Counted from the first letter of the stretch, positions 49,901 through 64,000 are shown. The stretch is 64,000 nt of DNA from Anaeromyces robustus (GCA_002104895.1 MCFG01000283.1:1-64000); one strand, 5' to 3'. The notes: generated from the sequence alone by a model not told the origin. A program made the numbers and translations.

Positions 49901-52900
49901 CATTTATTCTTTTCATTAACTATACATTTATTTAATACACTCTTAATTCTTGAATTTCCTCCTGAACTTCCAGTTGCTCTTTTTCTTCTAGCACTACCTT
50001 CTTCTTCTTGTTCTTCCTTTATTGGAATACTCATTGATTGAATTACCACACCTTCATCATTTATACTTGCTTTATTCCAGTATATACCTATATTACTGAA
50101 AGTCTTTACCACATCACTTATTACTTTCCAACTATCACCTTTCTGATACACCGTAATTTCAGTTTTCTTATCAAGCGTAACATTTTGAGTATTTCTGTAT
50201 GGAATAAGATTAATTTCTTCTTCACTTTTTTCAAATATATAATAACCTTCATCTTCAACCCAATCTACCGTTTGTTTTCCACTATTCAACATAAGCATTA
50301 CTTTACTCTTAGGGTCAAAGTTAGATTGCAATAAATGATATTTATTATCTGAAATTGAATAATGACTTTTCTTTTCATCATCGTCATTAACTGGATTTCT
50401 AGTTACATAATTACTTACATCATATCTGGATTTATAGAATTTAACCTCATCATCATAAACAACATATATCAATTCACCCTTACTGATACTTTCTGAGAGC
50501 GTACATTGTTTTGTATTATTATTATTTATTACACAACGACGTTTAATAACATCCCATGACTTTTGAGATCCATCATATTTAATTAATTTTTCCGTTGAAG
50601 CTTTATTAATATAGACTTTATTTATTTGAGGTTTTAATATTTCCTCACAATTTTGCTTCTTACATTCATACATTCTAGTCTTTTTCAATTCCACACTTTT
50701 TTCAACACCATTATGAGTTTCAGTATTAAATATATAATACCCTATATTATTTTCAAATATACTTACAATTGAATCTTCACTAAATTTAATTAAATCATCT
50801 CTCTCTTTATGACCAAGGAATTTAGATTTTTTATATTTGTAGAAGTAATCCTTTCCATCATTAGCTATACATTTACCCTTATCTCCTGCTTTTATAAAGT
50901 TCTCTACATATATTAATTTATTTTCATTACTCTTTCCAGAACGGTAACAATAACTGTTTCTTAATAAATTATCTTCTGATTTACATACTCCTTCTTTACT
51001 ATTATATTCACAAGCTACAACGCTTTCCTCTTTACATACAAACTTTTCTGTTCCACGTATACATTTTATAATTAATCCTTCATTACCTCCATCTACATAA
51101 TATCCTTCCATACCATTCTCCTCATCTAATACCTTACAATCACCACTATCATAACACTTTATTAAGTTATTAAATGCAGAATTTAAATAATAACCTTTTC
51201 TTTCTTTTACTATACTTAATTTATTATTCTTAGAATTACATTTATATAACTTATCATAAGTTAATTCATTATTATCATTCTTATAAAACATATATTCATC
51301 CTTTCCATTAACTCCACAACTAGTCTTCAATTTACATTCTTTATTACATACATATAATTTCAAATTCGATTTTCCACTTATATCAATTTCTTTATCATCT
51401 TCTAATTCAACAACTCTATCAGCTTCATTAACAATATAAATACCATCACTATATTTATATATTTCATTACTACTAGTAATTTCATACAATTTTTTATTAG
51501 CAACTTTTATTAAACTATCTCCTTCATCTTTAACATCTTCACCACTATTCATTTTTTTATACAGATATGGTGTACAACTACCTTCACTTGAAGTTGTCAA
51601 ATTTTCCAATGCAAGGTAAATTCTATTTTCTGTTATACATACCTCTCCACTATTTACATTTTCCGTTAATGCTTTACATTTACCACTTTGGAAATCATAG
51701 GTACATGCACTTGCAACTTTTGACACACAATTTCCTTCATTACAACTAATTATATATTCAGAAGCAGTATTATAATCATCTTTCAATATTTTATTTAATT
51801 TTTTATTATTATTTATTACTTCACCATTTAATGAATTAATAACAACACCTTGTCCATTACCACCAATATTCATATATGAATATTTATCAACTGCATATGC
51901 ATTACCATTAACATTATAATAATAAGTGCTTACATCTGCTTCACTTGGCATTTGAACACAATTTTCAACATCAATACCTGTATTTATTTCTTTCAATGCT
52001 AAATATTTATTTGTAGAACTTACACAAATACCACCCGCATCTACTTTAATTTCTTCAAGTTTTGCCTTATATTTCTCATCTTCATAAGATATATAACAAT
52101 TATTTGGTTTATATTCACTTAATTGTCTACAATTCAATAATTCATTATTTACTATACTCCATTTCATTACACCATTTTTATCTTTCTTGTATTGATACAA
52201 CACATTATTTCCATTTTCATCTTGTGCATTTTTATTATAATAATAACCTTCATAATTTACTTCAATACATTTATTATCTTTACATTTGTAAGCTTTTTTT
52301 ACATTAACATTATCTACTGTACTTATTATCTTGTTATTAGTATCTAACAATATAATTCCATCACTTTTATCAACTATCCAATTATCATTACAGGATGATC
52401 CTTCCGTACATGGACTTGTCATCATCACATTACTAACACTGTCAAGTACTGTAATACCTCCACTTGTTTCTTTTTCACATTTTCCTGTACTCTTACAGTT
52501 AAACATTATATCATCAATGTAATAATAGCCTTCTTTATTAACAACACTAATTTCATTTGATGAAATTTCAACTAAATTATATCCTGCCTCAGAAACAGGG
52601 AAATCATCAGTAGTAGATGATATTTTAAGAATTCCATATTTTTTACCACTACTTTTAATGAAATCAACAGCTTCTACTTTATCTGAAGTATGATCAACTT
52701 TTGATAAACAAAATTTATAATTTCCAGTATTATCTACATTAATTTCACCTGGCTTTTCATTACTACATTGACTTACTGTTTCTTTTGTGTAAGACACACA
52801 ATTAGCACTACTTCCTCCTTTACATTTTATTAATTTATATATTGTTTTATTTGTATATTCTTCATTTTTATATATATTATCATTTGCCTCATTATTAACA

Positions 52901-55900
52901 TATAAACCATATCTTGGAGAACTTTCTTCATAACATCCAAATTCTTTATTACAATTTATTAATTTTCCATTTCCACTAATATACCATCCTTCTTTATAAT
53001 CTTTTTCAAAACAAACAACTTTCTTTCCAGCTGAATTAGTAAATTTACCTTCTTTCTCTTCTCCGGGTTGAACACATTGAATTAATGGTTTTTCTTTATT
53101 CCAATTTGCGTAGAATCCTTCCTTAACATTTTTATCTGTCATAGTACATTTCATTTTACTTTCACCAGAATCAGAACTTCCACTTTCTGTTTCACATAAA
53201 ATTAAATTATTCGGCTCACCACTACTAATATCCTTCATAATATACCAATTTTCTTCAGGATTTGTACTAACTTTACATCCACTTTGAGCAGTACATCTAT
53301 ATAAGTTACCTTCTTCAGATTTACCTCCAACATTACTACCAGCTGTTGTTATAACACGTCTACCATATTTTTCATCATTGACAACAACAAATGTATCCAT
53401 ATCAACCCATGTTACTGAATTACTACTAATAGAAGTAATTATTTCAATATTAGTTGTTTTTACTTTAAATCCTGGGAAATCTTTTGTATTAGATACATTC
53501 ATAATCATCGCATACTTTTCAGAAATACCTTTAATACCGACTTGCTTATCGCTTCTTACACATACTTTTAATTCTTCATTATTATATATAAGTATTCCAC
53601 TATTTTGACAAGTCTTACTTTCTACAGCTTCCATCAAATTACATTTATTACTTTCTTTAGTGTTGTCACAGCTTATATACTTATTATTTTCATAATTATC
53701 ACTGAAATACCATCCACTGTTAATATTTTCCATTAATTTACATTGTACAGTTTCAGTAGTACCAATATACTTTTCTTTTTCACATTTGTACATATTTCCA
53801 GAACCATTTACATTTTCAACTATATTATCTCCATTACGTAAAATATATCCTTCTTTTGTATATTGAGTTAAAGTAGTTCCTGTATATTTTACAATAATAT
53901 TAACAACTACTTCGTCATTTGCTTCTTCATCTGGAATTGTAATACCAGCAAATTTATCACCTCTTCCTAAACTTAGCATATAATAATTAACACTTGAAGA
54001 TTCTTTTATTTCAATTGGACTATTAGTTCCCTTAACATTACAGAATTTATATTTACCATCTTTCTTTACTACATTTCCTAGTTTGCTACAGCTATCATCA
54101 ACTATATATGCTATATAACATTTATTTGCTTTACATAATATCATACTTTCATCAACTGCATTAACAAAATATCCATTTGATTTAGTTTCTTGTACAATAC
54201 AATTTCCTTTCAATTCATCACATAAATATAACTTGTCTCCAGCATAATCATTATTCTTTGCTGAACTTCCTTCCAACATTTTGTTATCAGAACCCAATAA
54301 ATAGTAACCTTTTCCTTTAAATATAACATAATAATCTAATCCTGCTTCAACTAAAAATGAACTTTTATTTTCAGATCCAGGGAAAACATTAGATTTATTA
54401 ATGTAGTAGTACAATCTATTACTATCGCCACCACCACTTTTACTTTCATCATATTGCAAATTACCACTACTAATATCACCTATACTTACACTACCTGGTG
54501 TTTCATACTTCTCACAACCATCAGCTCCACACTTAACAATACTATCACCCAATTTTTTATATCCTACACCTACTTTACAACTACCTTTTATACAATAATA
54601 CATTTCAGTACTTGGTCCAACATTATCTACATTTGTTATCAAACTATTTCCATCAATTAATATTACTGAATTTCCTTCAGTAAATGCTTTTTCACTATTT
54701 TCTGCATCTTTTCCTTTATAAATAGTTATATCTTCACCTTGTACTAAAGTACAATAGCTATTTACTGGGAGTACTATATCCTCTTCTCCTACAGTAATTT
54801 TACATTGAACACTACTTCCATTTTTACAATTATTAGTACATACTGAAGATTCAACATTTCCACCTACTCCACCAATATTACCTATACCTATAACAGAATT
54901 ACTCATAACTACAACATAATCCTTGTTATTTGGGAATTTATTATTAGAAGATAGACTTATTTTTTTACCAACATTATTTTTAAGAGAAATAAGTGTTTTA
55001 GAATAGCAAAGAGAATACTCATTACTACTAGTATCATATATTAAATCTCCATCATTATTGTTACCACATGAATTAGATAACTCTTTTACAACAACACAAC
55101 TACCATTACTACATTTTATTCCTTTATATTCAGTATCACCATTAACATACCACCCATCTTTGATATCTTCTTCTTTTATGCATTTTCCATATGATTCATT
55201 ACATTTCAATAATACTTTCATCTCCTTTACTTCATCTTCTTCAGCTAACCTATTTTCATATTCATTCAATAATACATAATTATTTACTTTGAATTGGACA
55301 AAAGAATTTTCATCTCTAATCATTAAATTATTATCTTTATATATAAATTCTCCATTATCAATACTATCAAATTTCTCACTTATATATTCTATCTCAGTTG
55401 CTTCACTAACTTCACCACATGTACCATCTTCACATTTAATAAATTTACCATCATCTTCAGAACTATACCATCCATTATTTTTTTCCAATATCACACAGTT
55501 ACTATCACTACTTGTACATTGATATAATTTATTATCAGCATGACTTGATGACGCAATAGCATTTCCAGTGGCTAATAAAATAAACTTATCCGATACCAAT
55601 TTTGATATAACATATACATTATTTGCTCCAATTTTTTCAATACCCACTAATATTCTATCACCTGTTGATGCCTCAGGGAAATTACCATCAATAAATAATT
55701 CAATAGGATAATATTTATCTTCACTTATATCTACAGCTCCAGAACTAACATCACTTTTACATAATTTAATATTTTTATTAGCATCCAAAATAAGACTACC
55801 TGCACCTTCATTTTCACAACTTGTTCCCTCAATAGATTTCATTTCCTCACATTCTGACTTCATACATTTTGAAAATACCTTTGTTGAAACATTTACAATA

Positions 55901-58900
55901 TAACCATTAGTTAAATGCCATTTTCCATTACCTACTTTTGTATAAATTGAACTACCAATACGTTTTTCTTTCATATTTTCTATATTAATCTTTCTATAAG
56001 TTATATCAAACATTTTCACATCAGTACTAGTATCAACAGTATTGACATTATAACACTTCAAATAAGTTTTTGGACTTGTTGGGTTTGAATTATCAGTATA
56101 TGTATCATATATATATATATCTCCTTTATAAATACAATGTTGACCCTGTAATAAGTATAATGAATTGTCACTTCTAATACAGTTCAACGTAATTGGATTT
56201 ATATATGGATCATTTGTTGATAAACTTGGTTTACATTCTGGAATCATAGCAACTTCACTCTCTGCTTTTGTAACTTCACATTTTTCATTAGTACATTTTA
56301 TTAATGCATCTTCAATACCTGTTCCTGCAGCATTTTCATACATATTTCCTTCTACTGCATCTATAAAAATACAAGAAGTTCCCTGGCTACCCCCTGTTAC
56401 TTTATAACATTTTACTACAGCATTTATTTTTTTACCAGATTGTATTGTGTTCAAATAATATTTATCATCCTCGACAACAATTCTTTTACATTTACCTTCA
56501 ATACATGAATAAGCATTTGAAATTGTACTATCATCTGATGATAATACTACATTATCCCCATCAGTAAATATATTTCTACTATCATTTATTTCTGTCAGAG
56601 ATACATAGTTCAATTCATATATCACTATATCATCACTATCACTTCCTGTAGCACGTCTTCTCTTTCCAGTGTTAATCTTACTAACTACCTTATTATGCGA
56701 TGGATCAGACTTATAAGTTCCATATTTAATGTTAGCTGTACCTGTTTCTCTTTCAATTACACATGAAGTTTTCGGTTCACAACTTCCATCTTTACATTCA
56801 ATACAACCACTTCCTTTTTTTGCATACCAACCATTTTTAATTTCATCTAAAACAATAACTTTACTATCATCGTCACTTCTTTTTACAGATGCCTTAGCTA
56901 CAATCTTAGTTGGTACACCTTCATCTGTAACATCATATCCATATATAAGTTCTTCCGCCAATTCTCTTTCAATACATTGTCCATCTATTTTACATTCATA
57001 TTTAAAATCTTCCTTTGGTATAAATAAAGAAACCAGTTCGGCTTCTCCTGATTTAATATTATATTTGAAATATCCTGCATTTGTTTCAAAATCATATTTA
57101 ATTTTTTCGTCTTTTCCACTTACACTAATTTCTATATCACCAGCTGTAGTTATTGTTGTTGTACCTTTAACTAATGTATATTTATCACTCTGTTGTTTAA
57201 CTGCCGTCACACTTAAACATACTGAACCAGCTTCTGTACTTGTTGTACATTTTGCTAATTCTTCAACTTCTTCTTTGAATAATAATGAATATTTACTTAT
57301 ATTAACCATTACATATCTTCCCTTTACACCTGGGAAATTCTTTGATTTAAGAACGTATACTTTTTCAGACGTTAATTCTTCAAAATTAAATGTAGTACTA
57401 AGATCTCCATTTTGACATAAATAAACACCGTTTTTAAATCCAACATTCTCACTTCCACATTTTGTATCAGTATTAGTAAGAGTGTAATAACTACATTTTT
57501 TATTTTCACATCTTATAATTTTTTCACTATCAATTGGAGGTTTAAAATTGAAATAAAATCCATCTACGATATCATCTTGTGAAATAATAGTACAATATCC
57601 ATTACTATCATTACTACATTTATATAATTTTTCCTTATATCTATCATAATAATAACCATTAGTATTAACTTGAGCTAATGATAAACCATTACCAGATGCT
57701 TTTTTTAATATAACATAAGTATCAGAAGCTACATATCCGTCAGGCAAAACAATATCTTTATCAAAATCAGTTATAGCGGCTACTACATATGTCTGCTGAG
57801 AAGTATCTCTAATTGACACTATTTCTTCACCATTACACCATACAATATCACCATAATATGTTGAAAATTTTCCATTAGCTAAAGAACATTCATCAACTGA
57901 AACGTCAATTAAAGAACAACTACTTTCACTTGTACATTTAATAATCTTTTTTCCTACATCATCATCTTCATGTACATACCATCCCTTCGTACTTACTTTA
58001 CCTTTTTCAAAATTACTATTAGTACTACTAATAACCCGAATTAATGGATATTCATAATTACTATAACTATCTCCATTGATATAATATCCTTTTCCCAATT
58101 GTTCATTCATATACTCTTTACATACTACGTTGTCATTTTCACTATAACATTTAATTAAATTTCCTTCTCCTTCTTTTGATAAATACCATGAATCAACTCC
58201 TGGATCTTTAATTAATATTAATTTACTATTAATATCACTATATATTAATTTACTATTTTCACCATCAACATAATAAGCTTCAACTTCTGGTTCTTCCTCC
58301 GTACAACCACTTAATGTACAAACAATTAACTTTTTACCATCTTCTTTTACTCCAGCATTAATATATGTACCTACTTTTGTAACTTCCTCATTACATTCAA
58401 ATGATTTACTACCATCAATTGTACACTTAATTAAACCTTTTCCACTTTGAACAGCATTTGCATACCATCCTTCTGATGGTTTACTATCTGATTCACATAA
58501 CTTCGTTGTTCCATCACAATATACTAATTTTTTATCTGGTTCTCCACTTAAGTAATATCCGGTTACCATATCAATTTCTTCACAAAGTTTACCGGTACAC
58601 TTTAATAATGCATTTACAACGTTTGTACTTTCAACTACCTTTCTAAGGTATACACCATCATTTATATCTTCAATATCAACAGAAATACACATTACTTTAC
58701 CTAATGATTTTTCACATTTTATTAAAGGTTTTGATCTATCTTGACTTATATAATAACCTTCTTTAACTTCAGTATTTTTTTCACATGACACTGTAGCTCC
58801 ACTACTAGTACATTGAATGATACCTTCATTACTTCCTTTTGGTAAAACATAATATCCTGCAGTTACAATTTGTTGTTTACATACACTTTCAAAACCTTCA

Positions 58901-61900
58901 AAAGTACTATCACATTTTGCATCTTCAGCACATGAATATAAATTATTATTGGTTAAACAATTAATTTCAGTATCACGTTCTTTACCTATACAGGTAGGAC
59001 CTTCGCCATCTCTTTTACTAACAGCTTCGTCGTCACATTGAATTATTTGGAAATTGACAACAGTATTTATATCAGCATTATTATATATACCAGCAACATT
59101 TCCACCTTCACATCCGGCGGTAGAACATTTATATAAATTACCTGCTTTATTTCCTTCAGTTAATAATATTCCATTTTCATCGGTAATGTAATATTCAATA
59201 CTAGTTGGTGTTACTTCAACAATTTTATTACTTTCAACACTAATTAATATATCACCAGAACTACCAGGGAAATAACTAAGATTTTTAATATGTTTACCTG
59301 AAGTATTTAATGTTGCATTTTCATCAAGACATAAAGTCAAATCACCACTACCTTTTTTAATTTTACCTGCACTGCCATCTTCATTACAATCAGCAGCAGA
59401 ATCTTTTTCAGAACATCCAGTACCTTTAGTACATTCTATATATTTATTTTCATCTGAACTTCTATAATAACCACTAGCAACTTTACTTTTAATAATAATA
59501 TTTTTATTACTGTCAATAAGATTACTACCATAACTATCTACATAATAATTTCCTTCTACTACTTCTAATCCTTCACAACTTTTTTGATCTTCATCTTCAC
59601 CTTCTTTTTTTTCTCTGTAAGTACATTTAATTAGACTTCCACTGACTACATTATCTTGTAAAATACGATTATTATTATCAATTAAATATACGTTTGTTCC
59701 ATATTGAGATTGTGTAAACATTTCTAATTTATTACATTTATTTCCACTCACAGTACAATCAATAACTTTTTTACCCAATCCATCTATATATTTGGAAGAA
59801 ACTGCGTCAATTTCTTCACATGAATTTTGTGCTTCACAATAAATAAGTTTTTTATTTCCGTTTTCGTTAACATATAAAGTTTTTACCGATGCAGCATCGG
59901 TAACCCACTTATATACGATTGTTTTTGTGCCTTCTGCACTTGTAATTTCTACACCTTTAACGGTAATTAATGGTTTATCTTCTTTATCACTTCCAGCATT
60001 TAAATAATATTTATTTCCAATATCAGATTGTAAAGGATTATCAGTCGATTCACCAGCGCCACACTGTGAAGCAGTACAAATAATTAAACCTTTATCACTT
60101 CCATAAAGATATACGCCTCTACCAATACCACTTTCCATATTACAACTGACACCACTACAATTAATCAAATCAAATTTATAATTACTACTGGAACCTGAAC
60201 TTACTGGATAATAATTTGCACCTTTTTGAATTTTAAATTTAGCATCAGTACCACCACTACTTTTTGCACTAATGACATAAGTTCTATCACCACCATAAAT
60301 AACATGGAATAATCCATTTTTTCCTACATAATCCGATCTACTTAAATAAGTACATTTTTTACTTCCATCACAATAGATTATATAATCTTCTGAATAATAA
60401 TAATAATCAAATTCATTTGCAGTAACTTTATTACAATTAGAAGTATCAAGTTCCGTAGCATCATCTCTTTTAACACAATTTATTACATCAGAATCATTAC
60501 TAACACTTATATAACCTTTTTTACTTACAGTATTAAATTTTATATATTCATCTGTAACTTTATTAGTATCTTTATCAACAACTTGACCAATTTGAAGTTC
60601 ATAATATCTTTGACCTTCAATAAAACCAATACTTTGATTGTCCAAACCATATAAATATTCATGACTTTCAAATTTAATTCCTTTAGAATTAACACATAAT
60701 CCTACGGATTCTTCTCCATTATCATCACTAATTTTAACTAAATTACCATCAGTACTACATATATCAGTAGTAGGTTCAGCTCTTAAATTACATTTAACTT
60801 TTTTAACTTTAATATTGTTATAAGTTTTTCCTCCTATAGTTATTTCGACATTTTCATTTTGAGTTTCATCAATTTTTATATTTTTTATTTTACAGATAAT
60901 ATATGGGAAATCCGTCGAAGTCAATCCATCATGATTCATATAAATACCAGCAACTTCTGTAACTGTAGTAGAGGATCCAGCACCATCATAATAAACAATA
61001 TAACCATCGGTAGTAGTATCAGTTACAGTCTTACCATCATCATCAATAAAGTAATATCCTTTATCCGTTGCAGCATCTTTATAATTATTTTAAATAAAAA
61101 TTAAAATTAAAATAAAATATTAATACTTAAATATAATTCTTATTTGTTAAATTTTATTTTTATAAATAATTACAAATATAAATATAAATTTTAATTTATT
61201 ACAATTAGTTGCTGAAGGTACAAATTTTTGGGAAGTCGGTGTCTTAGTAGGAGTTTCAACATATGTATAAGTATAAGAAGGATTGAATTTCAAATTGGAT
61301 ACTTTATTAAATAATAAATATATATTAATAAAATAATTAATATTAATAATTTTTTATCCTTTAAAAAAACCTTTATTTTATTTATTCATTATATATTTTT
61401 TGATGATTTTTGATTTAAATAATTTAATTTATATATATTATTTATAATATTATTATTATTATTATTATTTTTGCATACCTGAACAAACACTTGGTGATCC
61501 ATTACAATTTACTCTTCCACCATCCATTAAGATACCAGATTTGTCATAGTCCTTATCATAAATTATATAATTGCTGGTAATATCTACTGGATAGTATTTT
61601 TGAGCTGTCCTACCAAAAATACTACCTTCAACTGCTTTAACAAATTTTTTAACAGGATCACTACCGACAAATCTTTGTGATTCATTTTCATCAAGACATA
61701 ATACAGCATTATAATTTGAATTAATTAATTTACCGGCATTATCACTATCACATTCCATACCTTCAGTAGTTGGTAATTGAATAAGTTGACAACCAACGTC
61801 ATCATTAATATCCTTACATTCAATAACATATTGATAAGAATCTTTGATTTGACCAGAACTAACACTAATTTTACTAAGTGCTAAACGATAGTAACCAACA

Positions 61901-63476
61901 GATGGTTCTTCAATAACTTCACAAGTTCTTTTATCACCACTAACATTAAAAAGTGTTAAATATTTGTTACCAGTAGCATCTGTACCTAAATGATAACCGT
62001 TATTGTTGCTATTACATTTTGCTGATGCACTACAAGAAGCATCTACGAAAGTAGTTTTTGCAGTTACAGTTATTTCACAGGGATCAGCACTAATATTAGT
62101 TTTACTACCGTTTTCTTGAGAAGTTCCAATACAACTACCATTCATACAAGTAATATATTTACCAGAACTATTTTCGGTATCACAAAAGTCCTCAAATCTC
62201 GTAATTAATTTACCATCCTTATTGACACATTGATCCTCTAATTAAAAAAATTTTATATAATAAAATAAATTTAATTAATATATCAATTACAATACAATAA
62301 TTAATTTTAATTTTTTTTTTGAAATAAAAATTACTATTATTAATCATAACAATACTTTATTAATTATTATTAATTAATAATTAATTATTATTTACTATTA
62401 TTAATTATTATTATTATTATTATTATAGAAATATTTTTTAAAAAAAAATACCTCTTCTCGTATAAGTAGGATCGAATGTAATAGAAGCACCATCAGATTT
62501 TACAACGAAATAATCAACAGCGTTATTAAAATTAAAAATGTTACCATTATTCTTAACAAGATAATTTCCTTCAGTAATATCAATATTTAAATATCCAACT
62601 GAACCTGATTTAAAAGCACCTAAACATAATCTATATTCAGGAACAGGATCAGATCTTGATTTGGTACTAGAAGTGTCTAAAAATTTATAAAGACTACCAG
62701 CTTTACTATCATTACAAGTAGATTCTGTTAATTCACCCATAAATTTACATTCACCATTGGCATTACAGGATATAAATTCAACAATATCATTAGTATCGTC
62801 TTTATAAGCGTGTTTATAATAACCTGGTACAGGATTATTAAATAATCTAGAATTACTTGATGTTGTTTTGTCAAAATAATACAATTTTCCTGTTTTTCCT
62901 GTAGCAACAACTGTTGTTAAATCATCACCCAATAAATAAAATCCTGTAACACCTATTATTTTATAAATTTATATTTATATAAAATTTTTTAATAAATATT
63001 GTTGTTAAAAAATTTAATAATTTTAATTATTGAAAAAAAACTTACAATTTGGTTGTGTCACTGGGGGTGTTGCTTTATCATCAGTCACGAGTTTATATTT
63101 TCCATAATCATTACCATCTTTTTCAAAACTACATGTACGAACTATTAAAATTTTAAATTATTTTATTAATTGATATTTAAAAATGAAAAAAAAAAAGTTA
63201 ATAACATAACATATTTTAAAAATAAAGAGAAAATAAAATATATATATTATTAAATTTTAATAATAAATCTGTATTTACCAACTACTTCTGCTCCTCTAAC
63301 GAAATTATTAATAAGACCTACCAGTAAGGGCAGGCTAAATCATTATTATAATAATTTATATATATATAGATTATTAATTAAAAATATTAAATAAGTTATT
63401 GCTTTTACCTTTTTAAAATTAATATATAATCTAATAAACGACTATGAACTTACCTTAAATATTTAAAATTAACCAT
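43969..63476 (-). CDS. Giant GPI-anchored Cys-rich scaffoldin-like protein (ScaA type), 6,213 aa
   Basis: Exons (minus): 63,476-63,454, 63,334-63,279, 63,141-63,046, 62,952-62,452, 62,237-61,479, 61,203-61,301 (99 nt), 61,076-43,969. All introns are GT-AG, of 93-214 bp; the first is phase 2 and the rest phase 1. The lengths total 18,642 nt, exactly 6,214 codons. Signal peptide MVNFKYLS|LPLLVGLINNF. Then come dozens of 'GYY.N....LIKC....C' repeats alternating with a second module (KY..L.I....FPG......V.I). Basic sites lie near residues 1,982 (GKRRRA), 4,207 (ARRKRA), 5,830 (LRKRQ) and 6,025 (LRKRKQKR). An acidic Glu-rich stretch covers about 5,834-5,893, a Ser/Thr/Pro stalk about 6,145-6,190, and the end is a hydrophobic tail (ITFYIILFVFAFLIQY), as in GPI-anchored wall proteins. 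The likely role is an anchored platform for dockerin-bearing lignocellulases in the fungal cellulosome (family knowledge plus inference). Size, Cys repeats and tail fit ScaA. The main exon is open for 17 kb, so the gene looks functional. Confidence 0.82.
61203..61301 (-). other. 99-nt symmetric exon, Thr/Pro-rich linker (constitutive or cassette)
   Basis: Lies between two introns (61,478-61,302 and 61,202-61,077). It has an acceptor ATAAAG and a donor GTAATA, is phase 1 at both ends and exactly 33 codons long. It encodes NPSYTYTYVETPTKTPTSQK plus a short flank. Skipping it leaves the frame intact (6,180 aa product). Confidence 0.65.
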
Positions 63477-63948
63477 AATTTCCTTTTTGGTATATTACTT
63501 AAAAGGTTTTTAAAGGAAATTTTGTTTAATTTTGTATTTTATTTATGTAAAAGTTTTAATAAATAAATAAATAAACAATCAAAAATAATTTCCACTTGCT
63601 TTTATATTTTATTTACAAAAAAAGAAAAACAAAAGATATTCACAATTAAATTACAAAAAATTATTAATTACTTTTTTTATTTACAAAGTTCTGCTTTCAT
63701 TCACCACAGTAAAATTATTAACATAAAAATTAAAAAAAAAATAATTAATAAAAAAAATTAATAATAATTATTAACAAATAATAATTAAATAATGAGTATA
63801 GCACATTAATATTAATTATAATAATAAATAAATAAGAATTAAAGTAATATTAAGCAGGTTATAGTAATATTTTACTATTAATTACTATAATTATTATCTA
63901 TTATATTATATAATGATAAAAACTCAAACTTATTATTATTTGTACTAC

Positions 63949-63956
<8 letters not shown>
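63477..63956. promoter_or_regulatory. 5' flank of the giant scaffoldin-like gene
   Basis: The promoter and 5' leader must lie here; GGAAATT precedes the ATG. A/T-rich throughout, with no recognisable core element. Confidence 0.35.

Positions 63957-64000
<44 letters not shown>
63957..64000. repeat. ATT microsatellite at window edge
   Basis: (ATT)n running to the last base. Confidence 0.9.

Noticed and set aside
44037-58646. Many plus-strand and off-frame open frames of 60-230 codons
   Set aside because: They are shadows of the giant minus-strand exon, with no splice sites or sensible composition of their own.
43969-63476. Dictyostelium-like origin, given the AAT repeats and Asn-rich protein
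   Set aside because: The GYY/Cys scaffoldin repeats with GPI tail and the short phase-1 introns fit an anaerobic gut fungus better; not excluded by sequence alone.

Overview
The window looks like nuclear DNA of an anaerobic gut fungus (Neocallimastigomycota). The evidence is extreme A+T bias, long poly(A)/poly(T) and AAT arrays between genes, short GT-AG introns, Asn/Thr-rich low-complexity protein, and above all two very large secreted proteins built from 'GYY..N....LIKC....C' repeats. As far as I recall, this is the repeat of the fungal cellulosome scaffoldin ScaA. Species cannot be set from this sequence alone.

Layout. 1-1311 (minus) is the start of an Asn/Thr-rich protein cut by the window edge. 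1.3-13 kb is gene-poor: AAT arrays, a small LTR element, a decayed coding region, dispersed repeats and a minisatellite. 13.04-15.65 kb (plus) is a fragment of a different Cys-rich repeat protein, bounded by a repeat junction on the left and a poly(T)-headed insertion on the right. 15.7-19 kb is repeat DNA with a large imperfect palindrome. 19.43-28.34 kb (minus) is a five-exon scaffoldin-like gene (about 2,530 codons, one frame break) with four tandem beta-rich repeats in the middle. 28.3-43 kb holds a second small LTR element, a decayed LINE, more dispersed repeats, a younger 3'-truncated LINE and a small ORF with two hairpins. 43.97-63.48 kb (minus) is the giant scaffoldin-like gene.

For the giant gene I could assemble seven exons whose lengths sum to 18,642 nt, exactly 6,214 codons including the stop. 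They give a signal peptide, thousands of residues of Cys-rich repeats, four basic (kexin-like) sites, an acidic stretch, a Ser/Thr/Pro stalk and a GPI-type tail. Its first two coding exons (23 and 56 nt) have the same lengths and phases as those of the 28.3 kb gene, so the two genes share descent of their 5' ends. Every intron after the first is phase 1 in both genes, a layout suited to growth by exon shuffling.

The likely shared role is outside the cell. The giant protein would be a wall-bound scaffold on which dockerin-bearing plant-cell-wall enzymes assemble. The smaller protein, lacking a GPI tail, would be a secreted partner or a decaying paralogue. That role is inference from the repeat family; no dockerin or enzyme gene lies in the window.
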